Shown here: positions 12,205-22,833 of the stretch, in pieces
How the letters are laid out: every line of letters starts with the position of its first letter
Position numbering within the stretch: position 1 is the first letter of the stretch
Assembly: GCA_021307315.1 (NCBI GenBank)
Contig: JAJSPD010000052.1
Coordinates: 186,001-250,000 of the forward strand
Source: Bisporella sp. PMI_857
Lineage: Eukaryota; Ascomycota; Leotiomycetes; Helotiales; Helotiaceae
Reading direction: 5' to 3'
Length of the DNA: 64,000 bases
Program-made: the position numbers and the translations under genes
The notes under the pieces: generated by a model
What the model was told of the DNA's origin: nothing
Database searches by the model: none
The model's input: only the letters and a program-made list of their open reading frames with translations

Positions 12205-13641
12205 ATGGAAACCTCCACCTACACGCCTGAGTACCTGGCCGAGTCGAAGCAGGCTTTTATTCGAACGCTCAACATCGCCATCATCATTTTCGCCCTGGTT
12301 TTCGTGGCCGCGAGGATTTTCGTCAGGAAGCGATGGGGGACTGGCATCGCGACCGATGATTGGGTTATTGTTGCGTCTACTGTAAGCAGGCTTTTTATGT
12401 TTGTTTAAAGTTCGGAAGCGAAAACTCTCTTTTGCTGGCTTGCTAAACTTAATTCTTTCCCTAGGTCTTCTTTCTCGTGCTGGCTGGGTTGAATCTATTG
12501 AGTATGGTGTCCCCAACAATGCATGTTTGCAATGGTGTTCCTGATAGTTATGAAATAGTGATCGAGCATGGAGTCGGATTACATCTAGTGGTGGTGTCGG
12601 CTGAGGACTTTACTATCGTATTGCAGGTACAACGCCAGACTCATAATTATCTAACTTCGCATGGCTAACACATGTCGCGCAGAGCCTCATGGGCTCCGAG
12701 TGTGCCTACACAATGACCATCGCCCTAACCAAGATCTCTATCCTGCTCATGTATTGCCGCATCTTCCCGATCAAATCCATGAAAAAAGGAGCCGTGGTCC
12801 TTGGTTGCATTACTATCGCTTGGGCTATCGCCGTCCTCCTGATTTCCATCTTCCAGTGCACGCCTATCCGCAAGACGTGGCTGCCAACGCTCCCCTATGG
12901 CCACTGTATCAACCTTAAGGCATGCTTTATGGGAAATGCCCTCCCCAACATCCTCACGGATATTGCCATTCTGTCGCTACCTATTCCGCAGGTTTGGGGA
13001 CTGCATACCAGTGTCTCCAGGAAGATTTCGTTAACCATTGTGTTTCTTCTGGGAAGTTTGTGAGTTTCTCCGTTTCTAGTTCTGCACAGGTGGAATCTGG
13101 CTAACAGAATAAAAGTGTCATCGGCGCAAGCATCTACCGCTTCGTCACCCTCCTAACCTTCGATACCTCGGATTTGACATGTAAACCCCCACCCCTTCGG
13201 CCTCCTGGTCTTTCCAAGTTATCTCTAGAGAACTAACCAAGCATGAACACAGACACCACAGCAGCACCCAGCATCTGGACCGTAGTCGAAGCCGCCGCCG
13301 GCCTGGTATCCGCCTGCCTCCCGACATTCGGCCCGGTCTTCCAGCTCCTCAAGCAGAAACTTGGCATCGAGACCCTGACCTCGGCCTCGAAGAGGAAATC
13401 CTACCCCCTGCCCATCGACCTCATCACCATCGGCGGCGGCCGTTGGAAGAGCGGCGTCAAGGCCTCCCAGAACCGGAGCCGTCCCGAGGCTGATAGCTTC
13501 CACCGCCTCGAAGATACTCAGCTAGGCCCCGACATCGAGGTGCAGAAGGGCAACGCCAGCACGAGCGCGGGCTCTGACCACTTGGACCTGAGCGAGAAGG
13601 GGGATAGCGGTGATGAGTTGCCCTTATATAGGAAGTCATGA
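12205..13641 (+). CDS. Rhodopsin-domain integral membrane protein (PTH11-like)
   Basis: A six-exon model fits best: 12205-12381, 12465-12501, 12559-12626, 12683-13059, 13116-13180 and 13253-13641, giving 370 aa. It belongs to the fungal 'rhodopsin domain' integral membrane family (PF20684, related to PTH11-like receptors). Visible signatures are an N-terminal helix ending in ARIFVRKRWG...DDW, the HGVGLH segment, LTKISILLMYCRIFPI, a QCTPIRKTW loop, and the GASIYRFVTLLTF...DLTYTTA stretch. Seven membrane segments are expected, followed by a polar cytosolic tail rich in charged residues. The 57-nt intron at 12502-12558 is in frame and open, so its retention would simply add 19 residues. Removing it restores family spacing before HGVGLH. 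The CFEM cysteine domain of true PTH11 is absent. Ligand unknown. Confidence 0.85.
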
Positions 13642-13953
13642 TTTATATAATTCTTTCAACTGGGATGGCTGGCGTTTCGGCTGGGAGGGCTATGTGTATT
13701 CATGACGGTATTATTAGGGAAAAGAAACGATAGCCGCAAGGCCCAAAAATCAGCCGTTTGCTGCAGTTGGGAATGCCATTACGAGAAAGCATCACCTGTA
13801 TTGTGCTGGCATCATATTCCCAAAATTGAATGAGGTTAGAGCGGGATGAAGGAAGCCATCCCTCCCGCGTCTTTTCAAAAGGAAGACAATACGCTTTCCT
13901 ACCGAATGCAGCTAGGTACGCATGATATTACTCAAGAGAGCCTTTTTGTCCCA

Positions 13954-14733
13954 TCACTTACTCGCCCCGAAAGCCTTCTCAGCCGCATCCGCCATCTCCC
14001 CCAACGTCGAATACGTCGCGCCAAGATTAACCCTCCCCTCGACATCGGCCAGCCGCAAGCCCATCGAATGCTCGTCCGCGCCCCTAGAAATCCACACGCT
14101 GGGCGGGAATCCAAACTCCATCGCGGGGACATGATCGTGGCTCAGGCTCTGCGCCGTATGCAAGATGTCGGACTTCGCGAAGCCGAAATCGCGCTCGACG
14201 TGCGCGGCCATGTAGTCGAAGTTGCTGCGGGCGGGCTTGTAGCTCCCGATGTCCTCGGCGAGGTAGATGGCGTCGAAGGTCACGCCGCGAAGGGGCCCCG
14301 CGAGCGTGTTGTTGAAGGACGCCCTGTCACAGTTGCTAAGCGGCACCAGCTTGTAGAATCTTTGGAGCCGGTTCAGCGCGTCTACCGTATCTGGGAACGC
14401 CGGCCACGACCCGATTCCGCCGCCGAATGCAGTGGCTTCCTCCTCGGTTATGTCGATTCCTAGCTCGCTCGCTATGGCTTTGAATACCTTCTCCAGGATC
14501 TTGGAATATACCATGGTAGGGTTCTCTGTTTGGAACTTTCTCTCGGCGGATCCGAAGGCTTTGAGGAGCCAGGTTTTTATCTCCCGCAGCTTGAGACCCC
14601 AGAAGTACTCGGCTTCTGGGGGTAGGCGTCCGAGTAATGGAGCGAGTTGTTTGAAGATCCCGGTTTCCCAGTCTATGAGCGTTGCGTAGACATCGAAAGT
14701 TAGGACTTTTGATTTAGTAAGGTCGAAGGCCAT
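13954..14733 (-). CDS. Haloacid dehalogenase, type II (HAD superfamily)
   Basis: Intronless, 259 aa from the ATG at 14733 (a second in-frame ATG lies five codons upstream). It matches fungal type-II 2-haloacid dehalogenase-like HAD hydrolases. Motif I is TFDVYATLID with the nucleophile Asp14. Motif II is the Ser of PLSNCD, motif III the Lys of GSYKPA, and the motif IV region reads HTAQSLSHDHVPA. These enzymes displace halide from 2-haloacids or hydrolyse small organophosphates via an aspartyl intermediate. It lies 450 bp from the 3' end of the flavin monooxygenase gene on the same strand, with an MFS transporter beyond it. That grouping suggests a catabolic set, but activity on a halogenated compound is only inference. 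All catalytic motifs look intact. Confidence 0.88.
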   Translation of the reverse strand: MAFDLTKSKVLTFDVYATLIDWETGIFKQLAPLLGRLPPEAEYFWGLKLREIKTWLLKAFGSAERKFQTENPTMVYSKILEKVFKAIASELGIDITEEEATAFGGGIGSWPAFPDTVDALNRLQRFYKLVPLSNCDRASFNNTLAGPLRGVTFDAIYLAEDIGSYKPARSNFDYMAAHVERDFGFAKSDILHTAQSLSHDHVPAMEFGFPPSVWISRGADEHSMGLRLADVEGRVNLGATYSTLGEMADAAEKAFGASK

Positions 14734-15198
14734 AATTACGGGGATCAAGAAGCGGTGTTAAGTTGAAGTTCAGAAAGTAGATGTCTGGTAGAGGAGTACT
14801 TTTTACTCTGAAACATGAATAATATGATAATGATGTAGAACAAGGTTTTGGGGCCTTAAATAGAGGACTAATTATTAATACTTATATCAAAGGAAAAAAG
14901 ATAAATGCATGTCGTTGAAACACATAAGCTTATGACTAAGCCGACAATTTTCCGGCAACCCCACAATGTAACGCTCCCCACTACAACAGCCATTCGCCGT
15001 ACGACTCTTCGGCGAAACGGATTAGGACATCGACTCCATGTACCTCAGCACTGGATATTGATCATAGGGGAGACATCTCCTGGGCGCCAAGTATGAAATG
15101 ACACGTCTCCGCCGCTTATGATTAGAGCTCTCACTAGCTTCGCGTAGTTTGGCCCCCAAAATCTCTGGGACTTCCGACAAAACATCACGGATTCCGGT
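14734..15198. other. Intergenic between dehalogenase and monooxygenase
   Basis: Holds the promoter side of the dehalogenase and the 3' side of the monooxygenase. AT-rich near 14,800-14,900. No gene seen. Confidence 0.5.
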
Positions 15199-17075
15199 CT
15201 AGTCTCGTTCAACGAGTCCATCTTCAGGCGTTTTCCTCTTCAGCTTATTCTCATAAGGCGTATCCTCCTCGTATACATCAAATTTGTATCTACTCCCTGT
15301 GTGATCCTCCCTCAATCTCTTTTGGCCCCGCCCGTAAACCTTCTCCCTCGTGGTCCACGCATCTTCTTTTTCATTCTCCTGCTCTGGATAGAGCCCTCTC
15401 CGCCGCAACTCTGGAATAAGCAAATTGACCACATCCTCCAATGACCCAGGACACGTTGCATGTACGAGGTTGAAACCGATAATACCAGCTTCGTTGACCC
15501 AGCGCTCCAATTCATCTGCTACAGTCTCAGGGCTCCCAATAGCAAGAGGTGCGAGCCCGCCGATGGCGACATGTTCGCTGACTGAGCGTGGTGTCCACTT
15601 CTTACCTTCCCCAGATGTGAAGTTCTCCAAATGACTCCTTACCCTGTTCGCCTCGGTGCTGTCAGAGGCATTAATTTCCTGATCTAATGGCAGCGCCGAG
15701 ATATCAATCCCGGTCACACCACTCAGCTGGACTAGTCCTCCAACTACAGATGCATACTTTCTGAGCTCGGCCAGCTTTTCATGCGCTTCATCGTCTGTAC
15801 GTCCAATTATGGGGCATATGCTGATGAAGAACTTCAGGCTGGATGGATCACGTCCTTTTGCTGCTGCGGCCGCGCGGATCTTGAGAACTTTCTTGTGGAC
15901 TTGTGAGGGGGAATTTCCGCCGAGGAAGATGGCTTCTGCGTGTGAGGACGCGAAATCTATGCCAGCATCTGAGGTGCCTGCTTGGAAGCTGGAAGTGTGA
16001 GTTTCATCAATTTCTCATAAAGCGATCATATAATCTTGGCAATGAGGGACGACTATTTGGAGCGTGAAAGCGAGTGCACGTGAGTATTGGTAATAAACTT
16101 ACAGAAACGGGGTTCGTTGAGGTGAAGGATTAACGATGTGCTTCGCGCTCAACTTGAAGTGTTTTCCTTGATGATTGATCGTTCGGACCTTTTCCGGGTT
16201 GGCATACGTATCGTTTTCCGCGTCAAGAACGACAGCATCATCCGCCCATGAGCCTTCTCAAAGCCTGATAGCGATATTAGTTCTAATCACTACTAAGCGA
16301 CGAACGACGCATACTTGTACAACAAACGAAGATACTCATCTGCTATTGCATATCTCTGATCGTGTTCGACCGGAGCATCGAGACCAATGGCTTGAAAAGC
16401 CGTCTTCTTCCAACCAGTTACGATATTCCAGCCTTTATAACCTGTAAGCATGCACAACTAACATCACCACATCCTCAATGAGAGTTGACGCACCTATTCG
16501 TCCATCTGTCACATGGTCTAGGGTAGAAAATCTTCTGGCTAGCAAATACGGTGGCTCAAAAGAGGTTGAAGCTGTGATACCAAATGCCAAATTCTTCGTC
16601 ACGGCTGCCATTGCAGAAATAGGCTGTAGACTTAATAAGAACACTCTCTTCGCTTGACAGTATCACGGTGAGGAGGCTTCACTTACTATATTCGGGTCCA
16701 GCACAGGCCACTGGGCAGCTGTTTTCACACCCGCGTCCATGTTACCACCATAGGTGTCATAGCCACCATAAGTGTCTGCAAGGAAGAGAGCATTGAAGCT
16801 GCCTCTTTCCAGAAGCTTTGCAAGCTCTATCCAGTAGGATAGTTTGTGCTTTTCTGCTCCCTTGTCTGCTGGATTCTGATTCTGTCAAGAACGCCGGTAT
16901 GCTACAGGATGGGGATTTATACCTTCCATTGACCTGGAGACAAGTGCCCGATAGTGAACATATCGAATGCATTAAGCAAAATCTGGGGCTTGTCCTCCTT
17001 TGTGCCATTGTATGCGTCATCTGTCTTGCCATTTTGAACCAGGTCCTGTTCTGAAGCGGCCCAGTTCGATGCCAT
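15199..17075 (-). pseudogene. NtaA/SnaA/DszA-type luciferase-like monooxygenase with internal stop
   Basis: Six exons on the minus strand: 16923-17075, 16687-16881, 16494-16623, 16315-16441, 16103-16264 and 15199-15988 (519 codons with stop). The first intron is only 41 nt. The product follows the nitrilotriacetate monooxygenase / dibenzothiophene sulfone monooxygenase class, which use reduced flavin. Markers in order are LNAFDMFTIGH, FLADTYGGYD, STLDHVTDGRIG, GWNIVTGW, the EGSWADDAV core, RTPFLFQAGTSDAG and a C-terminal VGSPETVAD-like segment (here IGSPETVADELE). Splicing at every site restores family sequence. At complement(16258-16260), however, a TGA sits exactly where the invariant Trp of the LWEGSW motif should be. 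The rest is undamaged, so this is a very recent loss, an allele, or a base-call error. It is divergent from the MFS gene, with a shared 0.9-kb upstream region. Confidence 0.82.
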
Positions 17076-17993
17076 ACTGAATATCCGCTCTCCAAATTTG
17101 ATTGATCCTCGTGTCGTGTAACTTCCCAATTCCTCGGAGCAACGTGAACTTTTCTGTCCTGCCAAGTAGCTTGTCGGATATGCCCTCTTCGGACCGGCTA
17201 TTTGTATCCGCATTCCGTCATCGCGGGTACAAATGATACCACCCGCAAATAATCTGCATTCTTACCAAGAAGCTTCAAGAATGGGATGCTGTTCCATTAG
17301 AGGCTCCACGCTTGCAACATGATGGCTACATTTCATTGATCGGTTGTGATTCAAAAGTGGGATTCTCCTTCACAAGTGCACAACCAAACTTGATATGCCA
17401 CCCCTTTTTAGGCGAGAGTGGGGATGGCAAACACACTGTCTCGATATTTCCAACTACGAGCATTCGACATGACACCACTTGGTATGCCAGCGAAGACTTC
17501 CTACCATGAGCTGATATTTCAAGCAAAGAAAGTGTATACAGTAGTCAATATCTGTGAGACGAGAACCCTGAAATGATATGACTATTGCAAAGGGAAGAGA
17601 AGATCCAAGATCACTTGCCTCGAAACATGAAACTGAAACTTTTTGTTGACTATACGCATTGGCCTTCGAGAAGTATCGATAATTTGATCCAGATTTTATA
17701 GAGCCACTCATCATGGTGGATATGAATTGCGACATCAAAGCCAAGCTATCTGATTCGCTACCAGCTGTTATACATTACTGGGAACGATAGCAGCTACAAG
17801 CTTAATATACCTTGACGTGCATCTCAAGATAACCGGCGCAGCTTGGATTCTTGTGTATGAAGCTTAAGTGCTTGAAATCCAAAGGCTCCAAGAAAGCCAC
17901 TTCTGTCTCAAAGTACATTTTTGTGACATCTGCTGTGGAAGTAGGATGTTGTCCTACGAGAAGAATCCCATTTCTGAGATTGCTGTGGCGCCA
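17076..17993. promoter_or_regulatory. Shared divergent upstream region, monooxygenase / MFS transporter
   Basis: About 920 bp lie between the two divergent starts. The short frames here resemble no protein. The layout suggests coordinated control of enzyme and transporter, but I see no operator that I can name. Confidence 0.45.
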
Positions 17994-19716
17994 ATGACGC
18001 CCATCGGCCAAAGCGACACTTCATCTGTCTCGCCCGTGAAGGACAACCTCTGGATTCGCTTTATGAGCAACATTGGTTGGTATCCGTCTGGTATGGACAG
18101 TGCCGAGAAGCTCCTTGTCTTGAAGCTTGATCTTAGTATTCTTGTGTTTGGGTGCCTTTCTTTCTTTACAAAATACCTGGATCAGCAGTCTCTTACAAAC
18201 GCTTATGTCAGGTATGTAGAGATATAGGAGAGGACTGCATCGAACTGTGACCGAAGTACTGACATATTATTAGTGGCATGAAAGAAGAGCTGAAAATTTT
18301 CGGTAATGAGTTCAATTACATCACCATTACTTTTTGGGCATCATACTGCACAGCTATGATTCCTGCATGCTATTACCTCACTCATTATCCAGCAAACATC
18401 GTGCTTCCTGCTTTGGAATTCGGTTGGGGTATCTCTACACTAGGCTTAGGATTTGTGAAAAATGTCGACGCTGTGTATGGATTAAGGTTCCTTGTTGGTC
18501 TCTTTGAATGTTGCTCCTTCACCGGCACAATTTATGTCATTGGATCGTGGTATAAGCCCGGCGAGATTGGACGAAGAATCGCATTTTTCTTCATTTCGAG
18601 CCCGCTGGGAACAATGTTCGCGGGATATTTGCAGGCGGCAGCATATAAGAACCTCAATGGTGTACATGGCTATTCGGGGTGGAGGTGAGTCTACAGCAAT
18701 GGATGGATCGGAAAGAACCTAGCGTAGTTGACTAATTCTTCGAATAGATGGTTGTTCATCATTGACGCCATTATCACAATTGGTATCTCCATTTTGTAAG
18801 TAAAGTCGACTTCGTCAATCAGGCTATACCTAATCTTCGCAAGCGGCTTTATCATCTTCCCAGACGTCCCATCGCGGCGGAAGCCCATCCTGTTATCGCC
18901 CGCCGAGCAGGTGCTCGCTCAAAAACGATTGGCTAGCTTCGCAGCTCCAGCACAACTAAAGCTCTCTCGCGATATTTTCCGCCGCGTCCTTGGTCGCTGG
19001 CACTTTTATGCTTTCGTTACTCTATGGACCGTGCTAGACCAAAACATTCTGCCGGGGGGTGCGCCTTTCTCGCTGTACCTTAAAGCTCATAGTCCACAAA
19101 CATATTCTGTCGTACAGGTCAACACCTTGCCCACCATCACCACTGCGATCTCGGTGGTGGCTGCTATCATTTGCGGTATTGCTGCTGACAGGATTGGTCG
19201 ATTTTGGCCACTTGCATTGTTGGTCACGTGTCCAGTGCTCGTTGGCATGATCCTCTTGAACGTTTGGGACATCGGCGAGAGAGGACGGCTAGCCGCGTTC
19301 ATGCTGACTGGTTTCATGGGCGTAAGTCTTCTATCGCTCGTGGTACGAGGACAACTAGTCCACATTAGCTAACTCCCAAGTAGCCATTGTCACCCATGTC
19401 GATGGGATGGGCGACGACCATCATGCAAAACGACGCAGAGGAGCGAGCCGTGGTAACCGCCAGCATGAATGCCATCGGTCAAGCCATCATGGCGGGCACT
19501 CAGGTTGTACAATACCCAGCGAAAGGCGCACCACGATGGATTAGTGGGTTCAAAAGTAGCCTCGCAACCACCGTTCTGCAGGTGTTTGTTATTCTTGGCA
19601 TTTTATATCTCAGCAACAGGGACAAGAAGCGGGCAAAGATTGCACAAGACAGGGAATCTGGTGGTGCGATCTCAGAGGCGGGTGCAGCCGCAGTATCTGG
19701 ATTGGACCATAAGTAA
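17994..19716 (+). CDS. MFS transporter, anion:cation symporter family (allantoate permease-like)
   Basis: Five exons: 17994-18211, 18274-18684, 18748-18795, 18844-19321 and 19384-19716, giving 495 aa. The introns (62, 63, 48 and 62 nt) have clear GT-AG ends and branch sites. The sequence has the pattern of the fungal ACS/allantoate permease (Dal5, Liz1, Fen2) branch. There is a charged N-terminus, TM1 LSILVFGCLSFFTKYLDQ, the NAYVSGMKEEL loop, and GLRFLVGLFE. After these come SWYKPGEIGRR with FFISSPLG, a central loop, and six more helices ending near ATTVLQVFVILGILYL. About 12 membrane segments are expected in the plasma membrane. ACS carriers import small organic anions such as allantoate, pantothenate, nicotinate or tartrate. 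Divergent pairing with a flavin monooxygenase suggests uptake of that enzyme's substrate. Start 17994 is the ATG giving the usual short cytosolic tail. Confidence 0.88.
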
Positions 19717-20121
19717 GTTAGCTTGGAAGAATGGATGGGGGAGGGGCCAAAGGAGCAAAACAGAGGGCACCTTATCAGGAGGATAGATGGAAGTACTGTA
19801 CCTAGATAGGAGGAAGTTCCACGTGACATATGGAGATGATGAAGGTACAGTACAATGCAGTACAAGAGATATGGAACTAGATCAGACCAGATCAAACTCG
19901 ATTTAGACTTGTTCAGATCATGAGATGGGGGGATAGCAGAGAACTATTGAAAAGGACCAGGACCAGGACCAAGCCAATAGTTAGAATTGACTACTGTACA
20001 AGTTGAATCTGAAATCACATCTTTTATTCTCAGTCAATTCACTGATTGTTCGGATGATGGAACTGCCAGTCTTGGCAAGCCACCATGTCTGGCGCTATGA
20101 TCCCTGCCAAACCCATTTCAG

Positions 20122-20204
20122 CCAATCAGAAGCCTGGTCACATCACATGGGAGCCCCAAGCGCATGGGGCCAAAATTCTTCGGCGCGTGATTTGGACCAA
20201 TCAG
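20122..20204 (+). promoter_or_regulatory. Two CCAATCAGA boxes
   Basis: The 9-mer CCAATCAGA occurs at 20122-20130 and again at 20197-20205 in the same orientation. CCAAT elements are bound by the fungal Hap/CBC complex. They lie about 450-540 bp upstream of the next ATG, so a regulatory role is plausible but unproven. Confidence 0.35.
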
Positions 20205-20424
20205 ACAGCATCATTTGACCCCTAGTCTCGATTTCTGATCGTCGAACATGAAGCAACTTCGGATTGTGGCTGTAACCTGGAGCGTCGGAAAGTGTCTAAA
20301 AGGTTCAAAGTCTCCATCGGCACGGATGAAAATATCTCGCACTAAGCATACTTGAGACCATTCCTCGAAACATCAAGCCGGTCCACCGCTGGATGAACCG
20401 TTCTTGATCCTAAAAACCTGCCAC

Positions 20425-20600
20425 ATCCCCCCCCCGCCCAGTCCCAATCCTCCGCTCCCTTCTTCTTCTGCTTCTTCTGAGTTGACCTCTATCTCTATCT
20501 CTATATCCATTCGCTTTCACTCTATCTCACTCTCTTTTCTTTCTCGTGGCAGGCCACATCTTTATTTTGGAGGATCCTTCTATCTAATCACCCACCCTTT
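20425..20600 (+). promoter_or_regulatory. Pyrimidine-rich promoter/leader tract
   Basis: A strongly C/T-rich strand, including a run of eight C and repeated CTTCTT and CTCTAT units, leads up to the ATG at 20660. CT-rich tracts just before transcription starts are typical of well-expressed genes in filamentous fungi. Confidence 0.45.
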
Positions 20601-20659
20601 CTTGTGCTTATTCTTCTTTTCGGGATCCTTTCAAAAGAGAATACCTCGTCGTCGCCGCC

Positions 20660-21148
20660 ATGTCTGTCTCGCCATTTACCCGCCTTTTCCTTCTCTTGGC
20701 CATCTTCTACACCTCGGTGGCAGCGCTGTCGGTTAACAACCCTAATGCCAAACCTCTAGCACCACGACAAAGTCCCGCTGCGAATACTGCCACCGACGCA
20801 ACCTGCCAGAACTATGCAAGGGTCGCCAATCTTTCCACCGTTGCCCTGAACTCGACGTTGCGCGCCGCCTTCCTCCGCTCCATTAACTTGGGCACTGACG
20901 CCGCCTCCAGCCTTCTCGACACCCAATCCCCCAAATTGTTAGCCCTGAAGTTTGACGAGGAATTAAATACGCGGTGTGGGAATCTATCGGCCATCGCCCT
21001 CGAAGCTGCCGGGACCAACTTGACCGCGGGCACGGTGTTGGGGATCAAGATCATAGATGCCGTGGGGATTGCGGTTGATGCGCCTCATTTGCCCATCATC
21101 ATGGTGCTCTTCATCATCATGTTCGGCGGAACATGGATATCTTTGTGA
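20660..21148 (+). CDS. Small secreted or membrane-anchored protein, unknown function
   Basis: Single exon, 162 aa. Residues 1-23 form a clear signal peptide (hydrophobic core LFLLLAIFY, cleavage near VAA/LS). The mature part has only two cysteines (TCQNY, TRCGN), probably one disulfide, and several N-glycosylation sequons (NLS, NST, NLS, NLT). The last 20 residues are hydrophobic (PIIMVLFIIMFGG), resembling a GPI-type signal or a membrane helix. This suggests a cell-surface protein. A strong CT-rich promoter precedes it, consistent with good expression. I do not recognise a named domain. Confidence 0.75.
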   Translation: MSVSPFTRLFLLLAIFYTSVAALSVNNPNAKPLAPRQSPAANTATDATCQNYARVANLSTVALNSTLRAAFLRSINLGTDAASSLLDTQSPKLLALKFDEELNTRCGNLSAIALEAAGTNLTAGTVLGIKIIDAVGIAVDAPHLPIIMVLFIIMFGGTWISL

Positions 21149-22833
21149 GCGGGAGATGCCATGAGTTGGAAGTGCGGGATGGAGCATATCTGTTGTTCGG
21201 TGACCCGGAGTTTGGGAGGGACTGGGGGTGCTAAGGACTTACTCAAATGATCGTGGGTGGTTGCATGGCAGGATAGAGCGAAGTGCATGCCAAAGGGGTC
21301 GTATACTCGAAATGAAGATGTTTTAGCACCTCAAATTGCTGTCGTAATTATAGCCGTGCTAGTTGTTTTGATCATATGGACACCTGCAATTCAGTGACGA
21401 GATGTGCATGATATTGCAATGGGGCAAGCGCTATGCGGTCGAAAGGCTTCTTTTCCTTCCAGTCACCCTCATCACCCTAATCCTCCGTAGTAATTGTTTG
21501 GTAGTTCATTGCAAGGCCCACCACGGGAACTTGTAGCATTTGTTTATGCAGCACAGTGTGTCGCGATGCTCACGATCCTTCTCTCTTCGGCATCATATCC
21601 ATGTTCGTCGACGTAATAGCCAGAATGCCCGTGTCCATCGTTCAAGCTTTATCTTTGGTGGATATTCTGGTGTGTTCTAGCAAATCCTCTAGCACTGTCC
21701 CTTCTAAAGCCTTCTATCATCTTATGAACTCTGTCCCATCTAGTTCTCTAAGACCGATTTGATACTTTGGAGGCTTGGTTGTTTTACCTCTTTCCTGACT
21801 GATACTTTATGCACATTATAATTTAGTTTCTCTCCTTCAAAATTCCGTCAAGGGCTTTGTTTTGGATGTTCATCGCCACTAATTGAATAGAGTATTAGAA
21901 GCATGCATGTTGGGTCACTGCTTGGCAGATTGACATCACGTGTCATGGCCTCTTCTAACAACAAACAGAACTCAGCCTTCACAATCAATAATTTTGCACA
22001 AGTACGAGCATGATAGCGAAAATTAATCACTAAGAATAATTCCACGTTCTATTGAGAAGGACATTTTGTTCGACGGTCATGTTACTGTTAGAGCCTCATT
22101 GTCCTACCACCACAGTATTAATTAGGATAGGTCCAAGAAGTGGATTCAAAACCCTTGCTACCAATGGTTCGTTTGCAAAGTGAAAGAAGGATATTAAAAG
22201 TGTGCAATTAAATCAACGTTTTAAAAGCCGTAGACAACAGTAATAGCATGTCGTGCGCTATAGCTTTACGGGTATTCATCGCTGATCTATATTCTATTCT
22301 ATATAATATTACAATATCTCCCACAAGTTTTCCAGGTCATGTGATCCACCCATCAAAACATCCCTGAAACGTCCGAGCCCTCGGCGAGACGTCTGGCGCG
22401 AGGCTAAGAGGTTCTTTCAATCCTGCGAGAAAGCAGAACCTCATGTTGAATATGGCATCTAGCACCCCAAGTCGTGGTGGCAGCTACTCCTGTTGAGCCT
22501 ATGAAGTTGACATGTATTCGCTCCCTGTGAAGCCAGGCAAAGATATAGAAACTTTGAATTTGGAAACTCGTCCCTGGAGATTTCAGTCCACGATTGGCAC
22601 ACCTTGTGTTCTTCACCTCACAAAGACTTACAAATACAATATTCACTACCATACTGATGTACGTAGAATTGATTGTAGGTCAATACGTTAGGCAGGAACC
22701 TGCACAAAATATATTCTTTGGCCTACTGGACAAACTTCAAAATTCGAAAACATTCGACATTCTCCCTACACCTTCTGACATATCCTCCCTGCCAAAGAGG
22801 CTTTCCAGCTCAGCTTGATGAGAAAGAAGAATA
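21149..22833. other. Gene-free region
   Basis: No coding frame of recognisable character and no repeat of note. Composition is mixed, becoming AT-rich near 21,850-22,320. Confidence 0.5.

Larger units (their letters stand above)
19717..20659. other. Intergenic: 3' region of MFS gene and promoter of secreted protein
   Basis: No gene. It contains a short direct repeat of GGACCA units near 19,955-19,975, two CCAAT boxes and a long pyrimidine-rich stretch, described separately. Confidence 0.5.
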
